NCBI RefSeq assembly: GCF_001465875.1
Contig: NZ_LN901324.1
Coordinates: 1,364,001 to 1,428,000 of the forward strand
Source of the DNA: Legionella saoudiensis
GTDB taxonomy: Bacteria; Pseudomonadota; Gammaproteobacteria; Legionellales; Legionellaceae
Direction: 5' to 3'
Length of the DNA stretch: 64,000 bases
This document shows positions 59,268 through 64,000 of the stretch, piece by piece. The first letter of the stretch is position 1; every line of letters starts with the position of its first letter. The notes beneath the pieces are model-generated. The model did no database searches, was not told where the DNA came from, and saw nothing but the letters and a program-made list of their open reading frames with translations. The position numbers were made by a program, and so were the translations under genes.

Positions 59268-61127
59268 TTAAACTTTATAAAGATTCATATCTTCCTTCAA
59301 ATGCTTTGCAATCTCATCCAGTTCATTGATAAATCTCATGAATTCTTTAATGCTACCAGAGAATAATGCTGTAGTACGATTAATCTCATTCATTCCTTCA
59401 ACAATCTGCTCTATACCAACTGCTTCTTGGCGAATAGATGCCTCAATATGCTGACTTGAAATAGATGCGTCATTAATCATTTTACTTAAGGCTTGAATAA
59501 CCTGTCCTGCTTTTTCAATAAGCTTTAAGCCGGAATCCAATGTTTTTTCTCCCTCTACAGTCACAGTAACTGCTTTTTCAGTGGTTCGGCGAATATCTTC
59601 GAGAATTTTTTGTACTTGTACTGTAGACTGTTCGGATTGCTCGGCAAGATTGCGTACCTCAGTAGCTACTGCGGCAAAACCCCTTCCAGCCTCACCAGCT
59701 TTTGATGCCTCAATCGAAGCATTCAAAGCCAGCATTTTTGATTGTTGTGCCAAGGTATTCACTACAGAGGTAATATCACCAATCTGTTGCGTATGATTAC
59801 TTAAATCAAGAATAGTTTGCGCAATAAGCTTCATTTTTTCCTCAGAAGCTTTTATACCTAGAATGCTTTGCTCTACCGATTCCGTTCCCAACTTTCCTTG
59901 CTCATATGTATTTTTAGCAACTTCTCTTAAGGCTTGTGCCTTAGCCATGGTTTGCTTGGAGCTCTGATCAATTTCCTCTAAAGATGCGCTAATTTCATTA
60001 ATGGCGGAAGCTTGGGAAATAATGCTTTCTGATTGCTCATTTGCCGAAGAAAAGACGGTTTCAACCATCGCTACAATGTCATTACTTATTTTAGTAATCT
60101 TTTTAGTAATAGAAGCCAGTCCATCCGTCATTAAATTTAGATCGTTACCTAAATCTTGTAAAACGTCTTGTTCATCTATTTTCAGACGCTCTCTTAAATC
60201 TCCAGCAGCAACCTTACTGCTATGCTCCCTAAACTTTTTCGAAGAGTTAACCAGTTTTTCAAATAAATCCCGAGACTCTTCTTCCTTAATACGAAGACTT
60301 TTTTCATTTTTCCTAATTGCTTCTTGCATCACCTTAAGTGATGACAGCAATTTTCCTAATTGATCTTGCGACTGTATGTTAATTTCAATATGACGTTCCC
60401 CTGCAGCAATTTGTTCGGCAATGTTAATTGCCTCCTCTACGGGAATAGATATCGCTCTGTGGGTAAAATAAGGAACAATAAGAGTTAATAAAACAGCAAA
60501 AATTAATAATCCGTAAGCAAAATGCTCCAAGGCGATTAAATCTAAACTAATTATATTAGTACTATGCTCAACTCCACTTGCCAGTATATTAAAAATACCC
60601 CCAACACGTTTTCCCTTTTCAGTGGAGTAAACTCCATCAAGAATAGCTATCATTTCTTTTATGAAAACCTGGGTTGTTGGTCTGATATCCTCTATACTGC
60701 TTGTACTACTCGCAGCGCGAGGCGCATTTATGATTGCTGATTGCGCATTATAAAGAGCCACATATAATTCTTGTAATCTATCCCACTCTTTGCGCAATGC
60801 CGTATTATCCAAAGCATGGATGGTAGTATCCCATAGAATCCTGGCGCTGTTAATTTCATCCCATAGATGCTGAAAATGTTCTCTGTTTTTAATATCTCCA
60901 GTAATTACCCATTCTTCAAGTGTATCTTGAGTTTGTAGAATTTGGCTGTCGAGAATTTGCGGTAAACTTTCATTACCAATTTTTTGATTAAGATAAACAA
61001 TGGTATGTACTTTAGGGATTAAAAAGACAATTAATAACAATAAAGGTAAGCTCAACGCCATAAATCCAATGAATAAGCGAGCTCGTAGGGAAATTACAAA
61101 CCCTCTTTTATTTGCATTAGCATTCAT
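59268..61127 (-). CDS. Methyl-accepting chemotaxis protein
   Basis: A 619-residue inner-membrane chemoreceptor. The first helix (about residues 14-32) and second (about 195-220) flank a periplasmic helical sensor. A HAMP domain is followed by a long coiled coil and the signalling hairpin, with L-A-L-N-A-S-I-E-A-S-K-A-G-E-A-G-R-G-F-A-A-V-A-T-E-V-R-N-L-A-E at the tip. The highly conserved tip is close to the consensus but carries A-S-K-A where A-A-R-A is usual. AGGAG precedes the ATG. No che gene lies in the window, so partner proteins, if any, are elsewhere. Confidence 0.93.
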   Translation of the reverse strand: MNANANKRGFVISLRARLFIGFMALSLPLLLLIVFLIPKVHTIVYLNQKIGNESLPQILDSQILQTQDTLEEWVITGDIKNREHFQHLWDEINSARILWDTTIHALDNTALRKEWDRLQELYVALYNAQSAIINAPRAASSTSSIEDIRPTTQVFIKEMIAILDGVYSTEKGKRVGGIFNILASGVEHSTNIISLDLIALEHFAYGLLIFAVLLTLIVPYFTHRAISIPVEEAINIAEQIAAGERHIEINIQSQDQLGKLLSSLKVMQEAIRKNEKSLRIKEEESRDLFEKLVNSSKKFREHSSKVAAGDLRERLKIDEQDVLQDLGNDLNLMTDGLASITKKITKISNDIVAMVETVFSSANEQSESIISQASAINEISASLEEIDQSSKQTMAKAQALREVAKNTYEQGKLGTESVEQSILGIKASEEKMKLIAQTILDLSNHTQQIGDITSVVNTLAQQSKMLALNASIEASKAGEAGRGFAAVATEVRNLAEQSEQSTVQVQKILEDIRRTTEKAVTVTVEGEKTLDSGLKLIEKAGQVIQALSKMINDASISSQHIEASIRQEAVGIEQIVEGMNEINRTTALFSGSIKEFMRFINELDEIAKHLKEDMNLYKV

Positions 61128-61271
61128 GAGCGCCTCTCCTATCCCGCAATATACATTAAATTATATTTTTAGAATACCATTAAAGTAACTTTCATGTAAT
61201 TGAGAAATATCTTACAGCAAATGGAGCTTCTATCATCCTGACATTTTAGGCTACATATCCTATTCTCTATT

Positions 61272-61362
61272 TACGAGGAAAGACAAAGGATGTCGTGCAG
61301 GGAGTATTAACGCTTCACGGATCGAGGCAGTTCCACAAGGATGTGGCACTTTCTTCCTCGTA
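61272..61362. repeat. Imperfect inverted repeat upstream of the chemoreceptor
   Basis: TACGAGGAAAG and its approximate complement CTTtcttCCTCGTA bound a 91-base segment with a small internal CCACA-agga-TGTGG hairpin. It occupies part of the 244-base gap between the chemoreceptor start and the Fic gene's end. It could be a terminator for the Fic gene or another dispersed repeat. Confidence 0.4.
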
Positions 61363-61371
61363 CCTTCTTAA

Positions 61372-62310
61372 CTACACTCTATATCTTAATGGAGTGGCCT
61401 CTCCTACTTCTAGCGCATCTCTATTAAAAATACCTAAGCTCCCCAGATAGTGTGGTGGATTAGTTTTTTGGCGAATATAGGCTTGTAAAGAAATTTGTTT
61501 TTCCTGCTCGTTAGTGCAAAGCTCTCTAAAATTAGATTGACCCCGTTCAATCTCCATAATCAATTCGGAGATGCTGTATCCTGAAAATCGCTTCGGACTT
61601 TCTACGGCAGTGGGTGATAGGTCATTATTGATTAACAGCTTATTAAGTAATAAAAAAATAAAAGTTCGCCCATTACCATCACCAAAAGGATGATATTGGT
61701 GTAAGTCACGGATAAGCGTAGCAATGCATTTCAACTGCTCTTTTGACGTGTTGGCCTGTTGAATCGATTCATGATACTGAGTGAGTAAATTTTCAAGCTC
61801 TAATTCTATTTCAGAGTATAACGATTGACGCTCAATGAATAAATGAGGCCAAATCTCGCTCTTAAGATTAGCGAAAATCTCATGTGGGCTAAGCTGCTGC
61901 AAATCAATCGCATAGCGCTCATGGTAGTTATTCACTTCTTGCGAATAAGTTAATCTTAACCCATTAGGCGTACCACTTTTTATTTTATCAGTTAACTCCA
62001 TTAATCCATCAAAAGTGACAGCATCTCCATCGAAGCCAAATAACACATGCGGTTTAAAACCTAAATATTTTTTGTTTTGATCATTATAAGCCATATCATG
62101 GAGCTTAAGGATAAAATCACATGTTACCGGCTCATCCATTGTTTCTAGTAAATACAAAAATGCCTTTGAAACTCTTTTTATATAACCAGGTGAATCTTGT
62201 TTATCAAAAATGGATGCATCATTATCAATCCAATACTCATAGTCAATTAATAACTTCCAATAGGCTTCGTTAGGAAGCGCTGCGAATACTTCTTCAACAT
62301 CTATGGTCAT
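61372..62310 (-). CDS. Fic-domain protein, possible AMPylating effector
   Basis: A 312-residue Fic protein. The active motif H-P-F-G-D-G-N-G-R runs from His207 to Arg215. His207 is the catalytic base, Asp211 the metal ligand, and the G-N-G-R loop binds phosphate. The second Arg of the usual H-x-F-x-(D/E)-G-N-G-R-x-x-R is replaced by Ile218. No inhibitory (S/T)-x-x-x-E-(G/N) helix is obvious. The N-terminal 120 residues and the C-terminal tail are not recognised. It starts seven bases after the patatin gene's stop, so the two form an operon. Likely an effector that transfers AMP or another group, but the substrate is unknown. Confidence 0.8.
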   Translation of the reverse strand: MTIDVEEVFAALPNEAYWKLLIDYEYWIDNDASIFDKQDSPGYIKRVSKAFLYLLETMDEPVTCDFILKLHDMAYNDQNKKYLGFKPHVLFGFDGDAVTFDGLMELTDKIKSGTPNGLRLTYSQEVNNYHERYAIDLQQLSPHEIFANLKSEIWPHLFIERQSLYSEIELELENLLTQYHESIQQANTSKEQLKCIATLIRDLHQYHPFGDGNGRTFIFLLLNKLLINNDLSPTAVESPKRFSGYSISELIMEIERGQSNFRELCTNEQEKQISLQAYIRQKTNPPHYLGSLGIFNRDALEVGEATPLRYRV

Positions 62311-62317
62311 AATAATT

Positions 62318-64000
62318 TTACCTATATATCCTCATTACGAGTTCACCCTGCTCCTCCTCGTAACTTGAATCCCTCTCTGTTAGAACCTGCTTATAACGTG
62401 CTACAGGATTAGATGAGTCTGGAGTTGGCTTTCCATCTATGGCGGAAGACGAGGACTTAAACAGAGAAAGAACCCATTCTATAGGTTTCAAAAGGAAACT
62501 TAATATGCGAACACCCCAGCCAGGCTGTGAGTCCTCGATTTCTTTGGCTGCTATTTTCGACATGTATTCAAGGAACTTACCATCTGTAAGGTGATTGACT
62601 TGCTTATAACATAAAGCAAGTATTTGCTCTTTTTGCTCCTCATTAACATTGATTAGATGCTGATGTTCTTTATCAGTGAAAAAAGATTCGATCTGCTGAG
62701 TGTAGTTTTGTATGTGGTCATAATCACCAAGATTGATTTCCTGCACTATTTGCTCTTGCACCCTGGTAATAATTTTGGCATAGGCTGCTGCATGTAATAA
62801 TTCTGGATTATGTTGTTCATCGATCATCGTTTGATCGAGCCTGTCTATTCCGACATAAAGTACAGCTAATAAAGGGTGAGAGAATGTTTTTCTATGTTTA
62901 TCAAGCTGTGCTGATGTTTGTTCATATCCGTTCTCAATGGCTTGCTTTCTTTGCTCATCAGTGGGTGCGGTGGTAGTGGTAGTAACCTCCCCCGTATTGA
63001 TATAAATCATATTATCCATATGATGAAAGACTTTTTCACGGTTTAATAATGCCGCTGTAGCTTTGAGCCATTCTCCCCCAATAGCAAAGTTAATTATGGA
63101 ATCTAGAGCTTGTTTAAAGGAGGAAACCATTTCCGGCATATGCCGTTCTGCTTTTTGAACCCGAGCTTCATAGGCTTTAGCAGCCTCGGCTTTAACACAT
63201 AATACTTCTTCTCGATCCAAGCCCTCAATTTCGGGCATGTTATCTAAGATCCCACCGTCAGCAACAAATTCTCCCTTAGCATTTTTTCCAGGAACAAAAA
63301 GAACAGGATGGGCACCGGACCATTGAACCACTTGAGCGATAGATTGCTGCGGGGTACTGTCTTCGCTATAGCGCTCTAATTTCTTTTTCGTTTGATTGGT
63401 TACCGCTACTGATAAATTTTTAATTCGATGCTTATTTTCGTCTGGTAATAATTCCCGAAGCACCCCAAGATCTCCTAAGGTGATTCGTGGATTTTCTAAT
63501 TCCTTACCATTTTGATCCACAATTTGCTGAGGCACCATAGCCAATGCACTATTCATTTTTTGAATGCTTTCAGTAGATTTTACCAAATTAATTACATCAT
63601 CAACGTTATTAATTACTATACCTTGTTCAGCAAGGGCTTGTTCGTATAGGCCTACTTTATTGCATAATTGCACGTAATTTATTTCTAAGTGCGTAGGAAT
63701 TGGCTTAGGTAAATCCTGCAAATGATTTTTGATTTGCATCATGTAAATTACATCAAGGAAATTTCGGAAACTATCCCCTTTAGCCCTAAAGCCAACCCCC
63801 TGAACATCGAGAAGTTTTTTGATATCTAGTTCAGTAACTAATTTGGTCATGTCTTCTGGACTCATGCCTACAGCAATAAGACTCGCGGTCATGGCTCCCG
63901 CTGATGCCCCGCTAACATGGGTTAATTGCTCAAGATAGCCACGCTCTTGCAGTGCTTTAAGCATCCCCATGTAAGCAATACCTTTAGCACCACCACCACT
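62318..64000 (-). CDS. Patatin-like phospholipase, 5' end outside window
   Basis: Incomplete at the window end: the frame is open to 64000, and the first visible codons read S-G-G-G-A-K-G, the oxyanion loop motif G-G-G-x-K-G. G-A-S-A-G follows with the nucleophile Ser, and A-D-G-G-I carries the catalytic Asp, so the Ser-Asp dyad is complete. About 560 residues are visible. A long helical C-terminal region of some 280 residues ends with a hydrophobic patch (F-L-L-K-P-I-E-W-V-L-S-L-F). Patatin effectors such as VipD and the Vpd proteins are known in Legionella. This one pairs with a Fic gene. Membrane targeting through the C-terminal part is likely. Confidence 0.85.
   Translation of the reverse strand, partial: SGGGAKGIAYMGMLKALQERGYLEQLTHVSGASAGAMTASLIAVGMSPEDMTKLVTELDIKKLLDVQGVGFRAKGDSFRNFLDVIYMMQIKNHLQDLPKPIPTHLEINYVQLCNKVGLYEQALAEQGIVINNVDDVINLVKSTESIQKMNSALAMVPQQIVDQNGKELENPRITLGDLGVLRELLPDENKHRIKNLSVAVTNQTKKKLERYSEDSTPQQSIAQVVQWSGAHPVLFVPGKNAKGEFVADGGILDNMPEIEGLDREEVLCVKAEAAKAYEARVQKAERHMPEMVSSFKQALDSIINFAIGGEWLKATAALLNREKVFHHMDNMIYINTGEVTTTTTAPTDEQRKQAIENGYEQTSAQLDKHRKTFSHPLLAVLYVGIDRLDQTMIDEQHNPELLHAAAYAKIITRVQEQIVQEINLGDYDHIQNYTQQIESFFTDKEHQHLINVNEEQKEQILALCYKQVNHLTDGKFLEYMSKIAAKEIEDSQPGWGVRILSFLLKPIEWVLSLFKSSSSAIDGKPTPDSSNPVARYKQVLTERDSSYEEEQGELVMRIYR

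Noticed and set aside
60001-60363. Plus-strand frame opposite the chemoreceptor
   Set aside because: It is fully within the well-conserved signalling and coiled-coil region of the chemoreceptor.

Overview
The window looks like a stretch of Legionella (or very close Legionellaceae) chromosome. It is AT-rich and densely packed with housekeeping genes typical of that genus: gltX, a LetS/BarA-type tri-partite sensor kinase, a PPi-type phosphofructokinase, type IV pilin genes, dnaE, ligA, mfd, rmuC and tsaB. Between them lie proteins with eukaryotic-style features expected of Dot/Icm effectors: a LegK7-like kinase, a Fic protein, a patatin phospholipase, a lipase-like membrane protein and a flavoprotein monooxygenase with a helical tail. 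Effector status is inference throughout; no secretion-system gene is present.

Layout. 1-9 kb: cyclase-domain fragment, azoR with a divergent LysR regulator, lipase-like membrane protein, glutathione S-transferase, an unknown protein, a serine beta-lactamase-like hydrolase, gltX. 9-19 kb: letS, PPi-phosphofructokinase, pilin plus bolA-like gene, outer-membrane barrel, subtilisin-like protease lacking a recognisable catalytic Asp, amino-acid permease, then a decayed gene and a palindromic repeat. 19-22.3 kb (minus strand): fdxA, yoaA/dinG-like helicase with an apparently broken N terminus, tsaB, ycaR-like gene. 22.5-29.6 kb: LegK7-like kinase with internal duplications, PilZ protein, yggX, tRNA-Phe, a multi-pass membrane protein, a polysaccharide deacetylase. 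29.6-32.6 kb (minus): pilV-pilW-pilX and mltA. 32.8-37.5 kb: flavoprotein, hisC-phhB and two small unknown genes. 37.6-47.7 kb (minus): dnaE, an oligopeptide-type ABC transporter without its ATPase genes, ligA. 47.9-57 kb (plus): secreted lipase plus DUF4785-like protein, rmuC, a small membrane protein with PPxY and YPxL motifs, mfd, SLC13-type permease. 57-58.8 kb: ten tandem copies of a ~105 bp palindrome next to a GIY-YIG nuclease gene. 58.9-64 kb (minus): chemoreceptor, Fic protein and a patatin cut by the window edge.

The most unusual items are (i) the palindromic repeat array with its neighbouring GIY-YIG gene and degenerate solo copies elsewhere in the window, (ii) the small membrane protein whose tail stacks two PPxY and two YPxL motifs, like viral late domains, (iii) the LegK7-like kinase with a duplicated N-terminal module and a repetitive acidic/serine/hydrophobic tail, and (iv) a recurring CCTGGTTGC...GCAATCAGG hairpin used at several gene ends. 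No insertion sequence, prophage or CRISPR array was seen.
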